Position numbers and translations under genes: made by a program. DNA of 64,000 nt from Promethearchaeia archaeon (lineage in GTDB: Archaea > Asgardarchaeota > Lokiarchaeia > Sigyniarchaeales > SOKP01), in contig JAHQWL010000052.1 of NCBI GenBank assembly GCA_029856155.1, forward strand, positions 62,001 through 126,000. The letters run 5' to 3'. Below the pieces are notes generated by a model. It searched no databases. It saw nothing but the letters and a program-made list of their open reading frames with translations, and had not been told where the DNA came from. This document shows, one piece after another, positions 18,993-27,588 of the stretch (its first letter is position 1; each line of letters starts with the position of its first letter).

Positions 18993-19529
18993 CTAATACC
19001 ATTCAACAAACTCGTCTAATGTACGTCTCTCTCTTTCTTTTGCATGTACTTTTTCTCGAGCTTCATCAATATGCCCAATAGCAATGATACCCATTAACTC
19101 AAACTTGTCTATTGGAAATTTAAAAATCTCATTAACTTCTTCTTTGCGATTTAAAATTTCTCCTATCCAAGCACCACCAATATCCTCTTGTGCATGAATC
19201 CCCAACAGAGCATTTTCCATGAATGCCCCAATAGCTTGAATATCCTTTACTCTGTTATAACCTCTTTCAAGATCTAAGAATATCACTAAATTAACATATG
19301 CATCTTCAATAATCCCGCCATATTTAGAGAGCTCCGATAGCATTCTTTTAACAGTGGGATGAATAACTATACAAACTCGCCAAGGTTGACTATTATTTCC
19401 AGAAGGTGCCCATCGAGCGCCTTCTAGTATATTTAAAATCGTTTCTTTATCAATTTTCTGATAGATGAAGCTCCTAGTGCTTTTTCTCTGTTTAATAAAC
19501 TCGATAAAATCATTTTTAATAAGATCCAT
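18993..19529 (-). CDS. Nitroreductase family FMN protein
   Basis: From the ATG at 19529 the protein has 178 residues. It shows the family signature RKSTRSF near the N-terminus, APSGNNSQPWR for FMN contact, and a central helix (IGAFMENALLGIHA) followed by GGAWIGEIL. Length and motifs fit small nitroreductases that use FMN and NAD(P)H. A longer start 14 codons upstream (19571) exists, but those residues do not fit the family. Confidence 0.85.
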   Translation of the reverse strand: MDLIKNDFIEFIKQRKSTRSFIYQKIDKETILNILEGARWAPSGNNSQPWRVCIVIHPTVKRMLSELSKYGGIIEDAYVNLVIFLDLERGYNRVKDIQAIGAFMENALLGIHAQEDIGGAWIGEILNRKEEVNEIFKFPIDKFELMGIIAIGHIDEAREKVHAKERERRTLDEFVEWY

Positions 19530-19704
19530 ATTTAAAAAATTGGTAAATATACTAATAAAAACTTTTCCCAATCTACAATATTTTCTACATATTATTTGGA
19601 TATTCTTCTGGATATTTCTTCTATTTATGTTTATTAGAGATTATTAATACACTGAATATAAGAATTTTAGACTCGTTCTAGAAAAAAATATTGAGGTTAC
19701 TTAT

Positions 19705-20049
19705 ATGGGTAAACTTTGGGGAAAAAAGGAAGATAATGAGCTATTAGGCTCTCCACAAGAAACAATGGGTTTTTCCAAGGAATATTCTTCATTGCTTCAA
19801 AATTTTATAATAAGGAAATATGATTTCACAAATCTTAACCAAGTTGAAGATATTAAGAACCAATTACTAAAAAGAAAAATATTAATCATTAATGCAAAAG
19901 AAGTCCTTGAAAATGTTGATATTTCAGAGCTTAAAAGACAAATAGAGGATCTAAAGTCTTTCCTACGAGAGAATGGTGGTAGTATGGGAAGACTTGGAGA
20001 TCATTATTTAATAATTACCCCCAATGCGCATGTTAAAATAGCAAATTGA
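19705..20049 (+). CDS. sepF: Archaeal SepF-like cell division protein
   Basis: The 114-residue protein has a short N-terminal segment (MGKLWGKKEDNELLG) that could act as a membrane-binding amphipathic helix. A SepF/DUF552 core follows, with the strand KRKILIINAKEVL, the helix DISELKRQIEDLKSFLREN and the glycine-rich strand GGSMGRLGDHYLIITP. Archaeal SepF anchors FtsZ to the membrane. The ATG is preceded by GAGGT. No ftsZ lies in this window, so its partner is inferred. An FtsZ-SepF based division in an Asgard-like genome is of interest because ESCRT is also common there. Confidence 0.8.
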   Translation: MGKLWGKKEDNELLGSPQETMGFSKEYSSLLQNFIIRKYDFTNLNQVEDIKNQLLKRKILIINAKEVLENVDISELKRQIEDLKSFLRENGGSMGRLGDHYLIITPNAHVKIAN

Positions 20050-20117
20050 ACTGTTATCTCTTTTTTCGTCCACGTTAAAAATTGTATAAAGCTTTTATAT
20101 TGATTGAGAACTCTTAT

Positions 20118-20891
20118 TTAATCATTAAAGAACCTCTTTTTAATAGCATCTACAACTTCTTGGGTTCGTGTGACTATCGGAACGTGTCCTGCTCCCTTAA
20201 TTACAATCAGTTCTGCATCAGAGAGAGTTTTTTTTAGAAAATGAGAATTTTCTATTATATGTTCTCCATCTTTATCACCATACACTATAAGCGTTGGAAT
20301 CTGTATTTTATGTAACGGATAATCCGTTTCTCCTTCTGCAGTTAATTCAAGAATTCTGACAGCTACTTCAGGATTAGGCCGTAGACATATATAGACACCC
20401 ATTCGTTTCATATGTTCTATATTGGGTTCTGGCATGATAGATTCAATAAACGCTTCTATTGCTCCTTGATGATCAGATTTTATGAAATTGATGAACTGCT
20501 TTCTATTTTCATCTATAGGTTTGGCATTGGGTAAGTTTGTGTCAATTAGTATAAGCCCCTTAAATCGTTCAGGTTGTTGAAGTGCAGCTAGCAGAGCTAC
20601 AGCTCCACCAAAAGATTCTCCTCCTAAATAGCATTTCTCAATTCCTAGTTTATCCATAATGATAAACAAATCATTAACATATGATTGTTTTGAGATAGTC
20701 TCAGGAGGAGCAAGACTTTCCCCTGAACCGCGATGATCATAACCAACACATCGCATTTTTGTACTTAATTCTTCAAAAACAAACATCCAAACACGCCAAT
20801 CAGCAACAAAACCACTGATACCAAGAAAAGTTTCTTCTCCAGAACCAAAAGAAACAGTATTCATTTTAATTCCATTAATATCTATAAACAT
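20118..20891 (-). CDS. Alpha/beta hydrolase
   Basis: The 257-residue protein has the alpha/beta hydrolase fold with nucleophile Ser in GGESFGG, Asp in VYGDKDGE and His in GAGHVPIV, giving a full triad. The oxyanion strand region near GISGFVADWR precedes it. Length is normal for the family. Substrate is unknown, with esterase and lactonase both possible. The gene stands alone. Confidence 0.85.
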   Translation of the reverse strand: MFIDINGIKMNTVSFGSGEETFLGISGFVADWRVWMFVFEELSTKMRCVGYDHRGSGESLAPPETISKQSYVNDLFIIMDKLGIEKCYLGGESFGGAVALLAALQQPERFKGLILIDTNLPNAKPIDENRKQFINFIKSDHQGAIEAFIESIMPEPNIEHMKRMGVYICLRPNPEVAVRILELTAEGETDYPLHKIQIPTLIVYGDKDGEHIIENSHFLKKTLSDAELIVIKGAGHVPIVTRTQEVVDAIKKRFFND

Positions 20892-21016
20892 ATTACTTAA
20901 TCATCAATTTTTTACATAAATTCTTTTATACGGCTAATAAAGAATCTATTTTAAAATTATTTATGGATTTTGATGTCTGCAGAATAATTTATCAAATGTA
21001 AATTAAATTTTTAGTT

Positions 21017-21136
21017 TCAGTAGATTTTAGGGATTAATTTATACTTAACCCGCTCCCGATATTCTTTATAACCCTCAAGCCCTGTAAGAAGCATTTATTC
21101 TTCATACTTAATTCTGTCGCCAATTACTTTTAGCAT
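21017..21136 (-). pseudogene. Remnant of an isoprenylcysteine methyltransferase-like (ICMT/NnrU type) C-terminus
   Basis: Reading the minus strand from ATG at 21136 gives MLKVIGDRIKYEE, a TAA stop, then MLLTGLEGYKEYRERVKYKL with a short tail and a TGA stop. Members of the membrane methyltransferase families end in a segment very like this one, with the E-K-M-L-L pattern across the place of the stop. The upstream membrane part is missing. The fragment lies 16 bases past the end of the dehydratase operon. Confidence 0.5.
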
Positions 21137-21152
21137 AAATATATTAAAAACA

Positions 21153-22427
21153 TTACTTCTTCTTCCTTTTTTTTAAAATCTCAATAAAACTTTCAATCTG
21201 ATTGGACACTTGGACTTCATTGAATTTTCTAGGGTCATTCTGGTCAGAGTCTATTATTAGGGAAGGAATATCCTCCTCTTCACTTAATCGTCGTTTTAAA
21301 TCATAGAATGTAGTAGTATTTGGACGGCAGGATACATTATTATGCATTATTACGCCATCAATTTTCCAATCTTTTACCGTTTGCTTGAACCATTTTACTC
21401 TTGTTTCCAGATCAAAAATATACCAGAAGCTTAACATTAATGCACTCATACATTCGATAGGATCCTTTAATAATCTTTCTTTTGTAAATTCTTCAAATGG
21501 GTTAGAGAAAAACTTAGAGAATGCAAAAGTATAAGGTTCATAAACAATAATAGCATTGAACTTTTCTAACTTTGCGAAATATTTTAGCTGGTACCAGAAC
21601 GGTATTCCTTCAAACATAAGTCGAAACTCCTCATTCGGCAAAGCTCCTTCACCTGCATCCACCCTTTCTTTTGCCTCTCGGTACATTCTCTTGTATAGAT
21701 TAATTGGAGATTTAAGACCAGGCATTGTAAATAACGGAAAGAGTCCCCCAAAAGTGTCTTTTGTACTAATTGGAGAAGGTACAGTCTTTCTTAATTCATA
21801 AATTTCCTTCCATACCTTACTTAATTCATAAGAATTAGCAGCTACTTCTTTTGCCTTTTCCATATTGATTTCATTACCTGTATGCTCTTGGATAAACTCA
21901 AGAAGCTCCCACATCTGCTCTTCAACATATTTTTTAAAGTAATTTAGTTGTCGTTTACTTACATTACTTACGACATGAGGTACGTCGATAATGTAATGAG
22001 GAACTCCACCAAATCTTTCCGCTTGAACTTGGAACCAATGACTATGAGTATCACAAATAACATCACTTGATAACATAAATGTAGGTTTTCTAATACCACC
22101 TTTATAAACATCTACATCTTCCATTACTGCACCAACATTTGTTTTAAAGTAGCTACACATATCATATGAAAATCCTTCCTCTTCTGCTAATTCAATGAAT
22201 TTTTGAGAATACTTCTGAGCTGCTGAAATTGTTGCAGAATTCTCGGGGAGCATCGGTTGAACGTCCATAGCATAGAGTAATTCAACAGGACATCCAGACG
22301 TAGCCCATGCTGTTGGTTTTCCATCTCGATAGGCTTGTTCAATTGCTAAATAATGTCTTCCCATAGCATTTTTTAAACCCTGTGTAGCTTTTAACATTTT
22401 ACTTTTCTTTTCAGGCATTTTTTTCAC
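21153..22427 (-). CDS. 2-hydroxyacyl-CoA dehydratase/benzoyl-CoA reductase family subunit (HgdB/BcrB-like)
   Basis: The 424-residue protein belongs to the D-component family of 2-hydroxyglutaryl-CoA dehydratase. It has an early Cys in TSGCPVELL, a second in DMCSYFKTN, another in SSDVICDTHSHW and a late NNVSCRPN, which together could ligate an iron-sulfur cluster. It is followed upstream by its partner gene with only two bases between. These enzymes perform radical dehydration or ring reduction of acyl-CoA substrates. The ATP-dependent activator protein they require is not in this window. Confidence 0.8.
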   Translation of the reverse strand: MKKMPEKKSKMLKATQGLKNAMGRHYLAIEQAYRDGKPTAWATSGCPVELLYAMDVQPMLPENSATISAAQKYSQKFIELAEEEGFSYDMCSYFKTNVGAVMEDVDVYKGGIRKPTFMLSSDVICDTHSHWFQVQAERFGGVPHYIIDVPHVVSNVSKRQLNYFKKYVEEQMWELLEFIQEHTGNEINMEKAKEVAANSYELSKVWKEIYELRKTVPSPISTKDTFGGLFPLFTMPGLKSPINLYKRMYREAKERVDAGEGALPNEEFRLMFEGIPFWYQLKYFAKLEKFNAIIVYEPYTFAFSKFFSNPFEEFTKERLLKDPIECMSALMLSFWYIFDLETRVKWFKQTVKDWKIDGVIMHNNVSCRPNTTTFYDLKRRLSEEEDIPSLIIDSDQNDPRKFNEVQVSNQIESFIEILKKRKKK

Positions 22428-22429
22428 CT

Positions 22430-23467
22430 TTAAATCATCTCAGCAAAAGCTTCGAATCTTGTAGAAAGTTGTTTATATTGTTCTCTATTGTATAACATTT
22501 CTATAAAAAGATATGGAATTTCCAATTCCTTAAACCTTTTATTCATATATGGATGATCGTAGAGCATAGGTTCACAGAATTTCATTGCTATGTTAATAAC
22601 GCCATCTACTTTATATTTCTCGGCTAAAAACTTTAAAAATTCAAATCGATCATAGGATGGCATTTTGGTAGAATATAACGGTTTACTTAGGTGATATTCA
22701 GCAATCGCCAAGATAGGATCTTTTTCTTCTTCAATAGTATTCCAAAAATATCTAGATCCAATGCATAAATCATCAGCTACAACTTGAAATCCTTTGTCTT
22801 CTAAAAATTTTAAAAAATCTGTATCATCGATAATAGACCCTGTAAGTAATATCCTTTTAATTTTTTTATCAGTAAAAGGAGTTTTAGTCTTTAATTCATT
22901 CATTTTTTTTTTTAAAATATCCAAAACTTTGTTTTTATCGTCAGTTTGAGATAGTTTGACTAATTCATGAAATTCTGATCCCTTTAAAATCATTTTACTT
23001 CTATATTCGGAGATTTTTTTTAATAATCTGCGTATTTGATTAGTTAATTTGATAGCTTCTTTAATTTTTTCAGATTGAATTTTAATTTTAAATTTAGATT
23101 CAATTTGGGAAATCAATTCTTTAAGATCATTTAAAAAAAAATTTAAAGCAATTTTGTCTCTCTTTAACGGCACATTTAGATAAAATAAGAAATCAATATC
23201 AACAGATTCAACCCAAATATCAAATTCTCGATTTGTACAATCGCAACCATGGCTAGTTACAACTCCATTTATCTCAGGATTGAGCCCTCTTATTGCTTGT
23301 TCAAGGATATTTTTTGCCCAAACACAGTGAGTAGGGGGTATATGCTCATTCACTTTATCATGTTCAATTGTAGGGTCTCCTAAAAGTCTCATAGGAGTGA
23401 ATCCCGCAGCCATAAAAATCTCTTCAGGAGTAACAACATCCGCATCAAAATAAGCGATTTTTATCAT
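22430..23467 (-). CDS. 2-hydroxyacyl-CoA dehydratase/benzoyl-CoA reductase family subunit (HgdA/BcrC-like)
   Basis: The 345-residue protein is the shorter partner of the downstream gene, with VTSHGCDCTNREFDIW early, a long helical middle (about 95-190), LLTGSIIDDTDFLKFLEDKGF and a late IAMKFCEPM. The order and spacing of these cysteines fit the family. The operon order is this gene first, then the longer subunit. The substrate cannot be predicted. Confidence 0.8.
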   Translation of the reverse strand: MIKIAYFDADVVTPEEIFMAAGFTPMRLLGDPTIEHDKVNEHIPPTHCVWAKNILEQAIRGLNPEINGVVTSHGCDCTNREFDIWVESVDIDFLFYLNVPLKRDKIALNFFLNDLKELISQIESKFKIKIQSEKIKEAIKLTNQIRRLLKKISEYRSKMILKGSEFHELVKLSQTDDKNKVLDILKKKMNELKTKTPFTDKKIKRILLTGSIIDDTDFLKFLEDKGFQVVADDLCIGSRYFWNTIEEEKDPILAIAEYHLSKPLYSTKMPSYDRFEFLKFLAEKYKVDGVINIAMKFCEPMLYDHPYMNKRFKELEIPYLFIEMLYNREQYKQLSTRFEAFAEMI

Positions 23468-23598
23468 ATTTACACATCATAATTAATTTATTATCCTAAA
23501 ATCCTATAATTCTAAATCTTGAAATATTTAAAAAAATATTTATTTAACCCTTCTATTCAATAATTATCAAAGAATAATTTTGAGATGATTTTAAATTC

Positions 23599-23907
23599 AT
23601 GTCTCAACCCACCATATCACGTACTCTAAGTAAAGCTATTTTAAAACCAGAGGTTCGTATTAAATTAAAAATCTGGAATACCTACTTAACAGGGAAGCTT
23701 GTTAAATTTGATAATTACATGAATCTGATAGTTAAAGATGCCAAAGAAATATATTTTGGTCGAGGAGGGAAGAGAAGTAAAGATTTAGGAGAAGTTTTTA
23801 TACGAGGTGGGTCGATAATATTCATTGGCCAAGATCGAGAGAAGTTAATTTTTGCTCAAGACAATGAGGAAAAATTACTGCACAGAGAAGAGACTGAAGA
23901 TATATAA
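23599..23907 (+). CDS. Archaeal Sm-like protein (SmAP)
   Basis: The 102-residue protein has an Sm1 motif region (VRIKLKIWNTYLTGKLVKFDNYMNL) and an Sm2-like end (GEVFIRGGSIIFI), typical of LSm rings that bind RNA. A charged tail of about 25 residues is added. It is 17 bases upstream of the L37e gene. The SmAP-L37e pairing is widely conserved in archaea, which makes both calls firm. Confidence 0.9.
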   Translation: MSQPTISRTLSKAILKPEVRIKLKIWNTYLTGKLVKFDNYMNLIVKDAKEIYFGRGGKRSKDLGEVFIRGGSIIFIGQDREKLIFAQDNEEKLLHREETEDI

Positions 23908-23924
23908 ATAAGAGATGATTGAAA

Positions 23925-24128
23925 ATGGGAAAAGGAACACCTAGTAAGGGAAAGAAAAACAAAGCAGCAAGTCATAAGACCTGCCGACGATGCGGTAAGC
24001 ACTCTTATCATCGCCGAAAGAAATTTTGTGCAAGTTGTGGTTTTGGACATACAGCTAAAATAAGGAAATATTCATGGGCTAACCGAACGCGTCCTTTTGA
24101 TGGAAAAAAATCTTTTTATAGAGGATAA
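23925..24128 (+). CDS. rpl37e: 50S ribosomal protein L37e
   Basis: The 67-residue basic protein has the L37e zinc finger (CRRCG and CASCG) and the N-terminal [10 protein letters not shown] block. The ATG at 23925 matches family length; the TTG two codons upstream is not needed. GATGAT precedes the ATG by five bases. Confidence 0.95.
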   Translation: MGKGTPSKGKKNKAASHKTCRRCGKHSYHRRKKFCASCGFGHTAKIRKYSWANRTRPFDGKKSFYRG

Positions 24129-24237
24129 ACCAATCCTAAAATTATAAATATAGTTGCCTAATTTTCTAAATTTAAGTCTTTTAATTTAAATTTCATTTAA
24201 ATCAAATTTATTCAATATATCTAATTTTATTCTAAAA

Positions 24238-24621
24238 ATGAGTTCAAGAAATGAATTAGTGTCTAAAAATCTCAAGGAAGAACTAGAGAGATTGGAAAGA
24301 TTTAGTGATATTATTGGCACTGCTATAGTTAATCGTAATGGTTTACTAATTTCTTCAAGATTACCAAGAGATATTGATGAAAGAAGATTTGGAGCACTTG
24401 CAGCAACTATGTTTGGGGCAATTGAAACCGCTACTTCAAGTTTAGAATCTAATCAAATAAAAAATTTAACTGTTGAATATCAAGATTATCAATTTGTTGT
24501 TGTAGAGGTAGATCCTAATACAATTTTAGTTTCATTATTTGATTTAAATGTAGATTTAGGTTTGATATTCATCGAGATTGAAGAATTTGTAACAAATATT
24601 AAAAAGATTAAACAAAAGTGA
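24238..24621 (+). CDS. Roadblock/LC7 domain protein
   Basis: The 127-residue protein matches roadblock/LC7: an N-terminal helix, the strand IIGTAIVNRNGLLISSRLP, the helix RRFGALAATMFGAIETA, then strands NLTVEYQDYQFVVVEVD and ILVSLFDL. Such proteins form dimers and regulate small GTPases (MglB or Ragulator-like). Its stop codon sits inside the ribosome binding site of the next gene, so the two are translationally linked. Confidence 0.85.
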   Translation: MSSRNELVSKNLKEELERLERFSDIIGTAIVNRNGLLISSRLPRDIDERRFGALAATMFGAIETATSSLESNQIKNLTVEYQDYQFVVVEVDPNTILVSLFDLNVDLGLIFIEIEEFVTNIKKIKQK

Positions 24622-24627
24622 TATGAT

Positions 24628-25368
24628 ATTTTAACTGAAAAACAAAAAGCAAGATACTCAAGGCAAATTATATCCCCCTTAATCGGAGAGGAAGGTCAAG
24701 AAAAATTATCAAAAATTAGAGTTCTACAAATTGGAGCGGGGGGCTTAGGTTCACCATTTGCTTTATACATTACTGCTGCGGGAATAAACGAGTTAACTAT
24801 AATTGATAATGATGCTTTAGATATCTCAAATTTGCAAAGGCAAATACTTTACAATGAAACCCAAATTGGAGAGGATAAGGTAAAATTAGCAAAAGAAGTA
24901 TTATCGAAACTTAATTCTGATGTTAAGATAAGTTCATATAAAGATTATGTCAATGAGGAGTCTATCAAGAAATATTTAAAGGAAGTTAGTTATGATTTCA
25001 TAGTAGATTGTAGTGACAATTTTAAAACCAAATTTTTAGTTAATAAGATTGCCATAGAAAATAATCTAAGATGTATAATTGCTGGAATAAAGGACTTTTA
25101 TGGTCAAATTATAACTATTAATCCAAAAGAAACGGCTTGTTATCAATGTGTTTTCTCTAAACCATTAGAAACTTCCCCAGATGAGGGACCTTTACCTGTT
25201 ATTGGCGTAACTCCCGGAATTCTAGGAACTCTAGAGGCTTTAGAGGTGATAAAAACAGCTTTAGGGCTTCCAAACTTAGAAAATAAAGTTCTAATGGTTA
25301 ATCTAATGGATTTAAGATTTAATATTATAGATATTGTAAAAAACGAAAAATGTATATGCTCAAAATGA
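24628..25368 (+). CDS. ThiF/MoeB/E1-like adenylyltransferase, ATT start
   Basis: The protein is about 246 residues if ATT at 24628 is used. It has the ARYSRQI entry, the nucleotide site LQIGAGGLGS, the acidic DNDALDISNLQRQ segment, the VDCSDN motif and two late cysteine pairs (CYQC and CIC) that can bind zinc. These are the hallmarks of MoeB/ThiF and E1-like enzymes that adenylate the C-terminus of ubiquitin-like proteins. The first TTG in frame (24832) would remove the nucleotide-binding loop, so it cannot be the start. GTGAT at 24618-24622 lies five bases before the ATT. A possible substrate is the ubiquitin-like protein at 39.4 kb. Confidence 0.85.
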   Translation: MLTEKQKARYSRQIISPLIGEEGQEKLSKIRVLQIGAGGLGSPFALYITAAGINELTIIDNDALDISNLQRQILYNETQIGEDKVKLAKEVLSKLNSDVKISSYKDYVNEESIKKYLKEVSYDFIVDCSDNFKTKFLVNKIAIENNLRCIIAGIKDFYGQIITINPKETACYQCVFSKPLETSPDEGPLPVIGVTPGILGTLEALEVIKTALGLPNLENKVLMVNLMDLRFNIIDIVKNEKCICSK

Positions 25369-25392
25369 GAAATTAAAGTGAAAAATCATAAA

Positions 25393-25446
25393 TTATAATT
25401 GAGTAAACTTAGGATTTTTTTCAAAAAATTCTTTAAATTTTTGCGG
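25393..25446 (-). pseudogene. Possible remnant of a carbonic-anhydrase-like C-terminus
   Basis: The minus strand encodes PQKFKEFFEKNPKFTQL followed by a stop. It resembles the end of the intact gamma-carbonic anhydrase gene at 26904 (KKFREFFEKKFKVIS), and about 22 bases are nearly identical in DNA. It stops abruptly where the EPSP-synthase fragment begins. The match is short and AT-rich, so this is tentative. Confidence 0.3.
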
Positions 25447-25769
25447 AAGGAAAAACTATACTTTATAATGTTTCTCATCTAAGATTAAAAGAAACTGATA
25501 GAATATCTGCTATGGCTCGAGAATTGCGTAAGATGGGTGTTAAAGTAATTGAAGAGGATGATAAATTAACAATATTTCATTGTGATAAACTAAATGGAAT
25601 AAAAATTGATCACAATGACGATCATAGGATCGCTATGGCCTGTAGCATTGCTGCTTTATATGCGGATTCAAGTTCTCATATTCTAAGTAGTGAAATTGTA
25701 AATGATTCTTATCCTTCTTTTTTCGAGGATTTAAAAGAATTAGGAGCCCAAATAGATTTTTTAGCATAA
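25442..25769 (+). pseudogene. aroA: EPSP synthase (AroA) C-terminal fragment
   Basis: The frame encodes about the last quarter of 5-enolpyruvylshikimate-3-phosphate synthase. Recognisable are LRLKETDRI, AMARELRKMGV, DHNDDHRIAMA and SYPSFFEDLKELGA. A full enzyme is about 430 residues, and here only about 105 are present. The frame opens after a stop just before 25440, and a first ATG is at 25512. There is no room for the N-terminal domain, so this is debris from a lost or truncated gene and cannot be active alone. Confidence 0.75.
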
Positions 25770-25810
25770 ATAATATTCTTTATATGGCTTTACATAACAT
25801 TAACAATATC

Positions 25811-26182
25811 CTAAGGAATCAATGTAATAGGGATACCGTAAATTAAACTCAAGAAATCTAAATTGCTTTGAGTTGCTAAAATTTTAGTATATGTAGGACC
25901 TACAACTTTTTTGTAATAAACTGAGTATGCATTATTGTAATCATCCTTCAGAAAATTTTTATAATCCCCACTAAATGTACGTAACCTTCTGTCATTGAAT
26001 CTATTGAGACTGAGTGTAAAATCTCTCTGTGATTTCCATTTTTTTAATACTTTTTTTCCTTCAATCTCTCCAAAGTCTTTATACAATACTTCTCTCATAT
26101 GATCTTCAATAAAGGGATTTACTAATACAAGGGATAAAAATTTAAAGTAAGAAGAAAGAAAAAAAAAAAGAAAGTTAATCAT
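25811..26182 (-). CDS. Hypothetical protein, possibly truncated
   Basis: The frame encodes 123 residues. The first 20 or so are a hydrophobic stretch built from low-complexity sequence, so a start at the internal ATG (26098, MREVLYKDFG) may be the real one. The rest is basic and mixed (WKSQRDFTLSLNRFNDRRLRTF) with no recognised family. It lies in a region of gene debris next to the AroA fragment, and may itself be the tail of a larger lost gene. Confidence 0.35.
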   Translation of the reverse strand: MINFLFFFLSSYFKFLSLVLVNPFIEDHMREVLYKDFGEIEGKKVLKKWKSQRDFTLSLNRFNDRRLRTFSGDYKNFLKDDYNNAYSVYYKKVVGPTYTKILATQSNLDFLSLIYGIPITLIP

Positions 26183-26195
26183 TAAAAATCTTACG

Positions 26196-26780
26196 CTATA
26201 TAGCTACATACTCAATAGTTAATTGATTATAATCATCGTTACTAGGTGTAGAATCATAAGTAGAAGAAGCTTCTATTTCTATATAATTTGTACCACCACT
26301 AAATACAAACGTATATGAATTGATATAATGCCACGAAGAATCAATAGTGGATGATGTCGCTAAAAAATCAAGATAACTTTCGATTGCACCATCTTTCAAA
26401 AGTCTTACCCTATAATAGCTAGAAGGACTAATACTACTCAATAACACAGAGAGGTGAATTCGATACCAACCAGATTTTAATAATGTAATACGAGTATTAG
26501 TGTTTGAAACAGAAATATAGTCAGTATTATTCAATTTATTATCTCCAAATTCAAAAAGCCAATCATTCTGTAAATTATAAGGTGCATAATCTAGATTGTC
26601 ATCAAGCGCATCCCATATACCTACAACTATAGTCTTTGTCAAATTATTAAGCTCGTCTGTTAAATCATCAAGATCTGAATTGGTGGTATTTTGACCATTC
26701 CACACTACAAATACAAATCCAATCGCTCCAGCGGCTAAGATTATCCCTATTATCCCTAAAGTTTTTCCGCCACTTCCCAT
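26196..26780 (-). CDS. Membrane-anchored extracellular beta-rich (C1q/TNF-like) protein
   Basis: The 194-residue protein has one N-terminal membrane helix (TLGIIGIILAAGAIGFVFVVW), a short helical stalk (SDLDDLTDELNNLTKT) and a beta-rich domain of about 140 residues. The domain contains RITLLKSGWYRIHLSVLLSS and YRVRLLKDGAIESYL, as in C1q/TNF-type jelly rolls. It is Asn/Ser/Thr-rich and should be displayed outside the cell. Ligand unknown. Confidence 0.6.
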   Translation of the reverse strand: MGSGGKTLGIIGIILAAGAIGFVFVVWNGQNTTNSDLDDLTDELNNLTKTIVVGIWDALDDNLDYAPYNLQNDWLFEFGDNKLNNTDYISVSNTNTRITLLKSGWYRIHLSVLLSSISPSSYYRVRLLKDGAIESYLDFLATSSTIDSSWHYINSYTFVFSGGTNYIEIEASSTYDSTPSNDDYNQLTIEYVAI

Positions 26781-26903
26781 TATTTATCACTCTTAATTTT
26801 TTAAAATTTCATTTTTATTAGAATTGTTTTATATTCCTAAATATTTAAAGTTCTATTACTAATTTTTTAGAAAAAAGCTATGTTATAAATTTAAATTTAC
26901 TTT

Positions 26904-27449
26904 TTATGATATAACTTTAAATTTTTTTTCAAAAAATTCTCTAAATTTTTTACCATTCTCCACATATTCCCCAGCAGTTTTCTCACCTATCAATTCCTCC
27001 TCCTCTGGTAATTTTTTTAAGAGTTTAGCTGGAACTCCCGCCCATAATTCTCTCGAGGGTATTTCATTATTAGTAATTACAGCTCCTGCAGCGATCATTG
27101 AACCTTCATGCATCTTAGTATTATGAAGTACATTACTCCCAATGCCAACCAAACATCCATCACCTATTTCAACGGGTCCATGTATCATTGCATGATGCCC
27201 AATTATGCATTTTGAGCCAATAGAAACAGATGTTCCCTTTTCTATATGAATTGAAACATTTTCCTGAATACTCGTATTTTTTCCAATCTTAATTGGACCT
27301 CGATCCGCACGAATTACTGCCCCGAACCAGATGTTTGTATTTTTTTCAATAGTGACATCACCAATTATGACTGCTGTTGGAGCAATGTAAACGGAATCGT
27401 CAATTTTAGGCTTTTTTCCTGTTATTGGACTAGGAATTACAATTGGCAT
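26904..27449 (-). CDS. Gamma-class carbonic anhydrase-like hexapeptide-repeat protein
   Basis: The 181-residue protein has left-handed beta-helix hexapeptide repeats (such as VIIGDVTIEKNTNIWFGAVI) and the three His positions of the gamma-carbonic anhydrase/YrdA family: VSIHIEKG, IGHHAMIHG and SNVLHNTKM. A C-terminal helix closes it. Zinc or iron binding is likely. Many YrdA-type members lack measured carbonic anhydrase activity, so the reaction is not certain. Confidence 0.85.
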   Translation of the reverse strand: MPIVIPSPITGKKPKIDDSVYIAPTAVIIGDVTIEKNTNIWFGAVIRADRGPIKIGKNTSIQENVSIHIEKGTSVSIGSKCIIGHHAMIHGPVEIGDGCLVGIGSNVLHNTKMHEGSMIAAGAVITNNEIPSRELWAGVPAKLLKKLPEEEELIGEKTAGEYVENGKKFREFFEKKFKVIS

Positions 27450-27588
27450 AATCTTTCATTTAGAGTTATTTTTAAATGTGAAGAATTAAGGTAGAAATAA
27501 TAACATTGCGATAAGGTTTTTTTAATAAAATAAAAAAAACTTTCAGAATTTAATAAAAAAAGAAAAAAATTAGGAACATATATTAATT

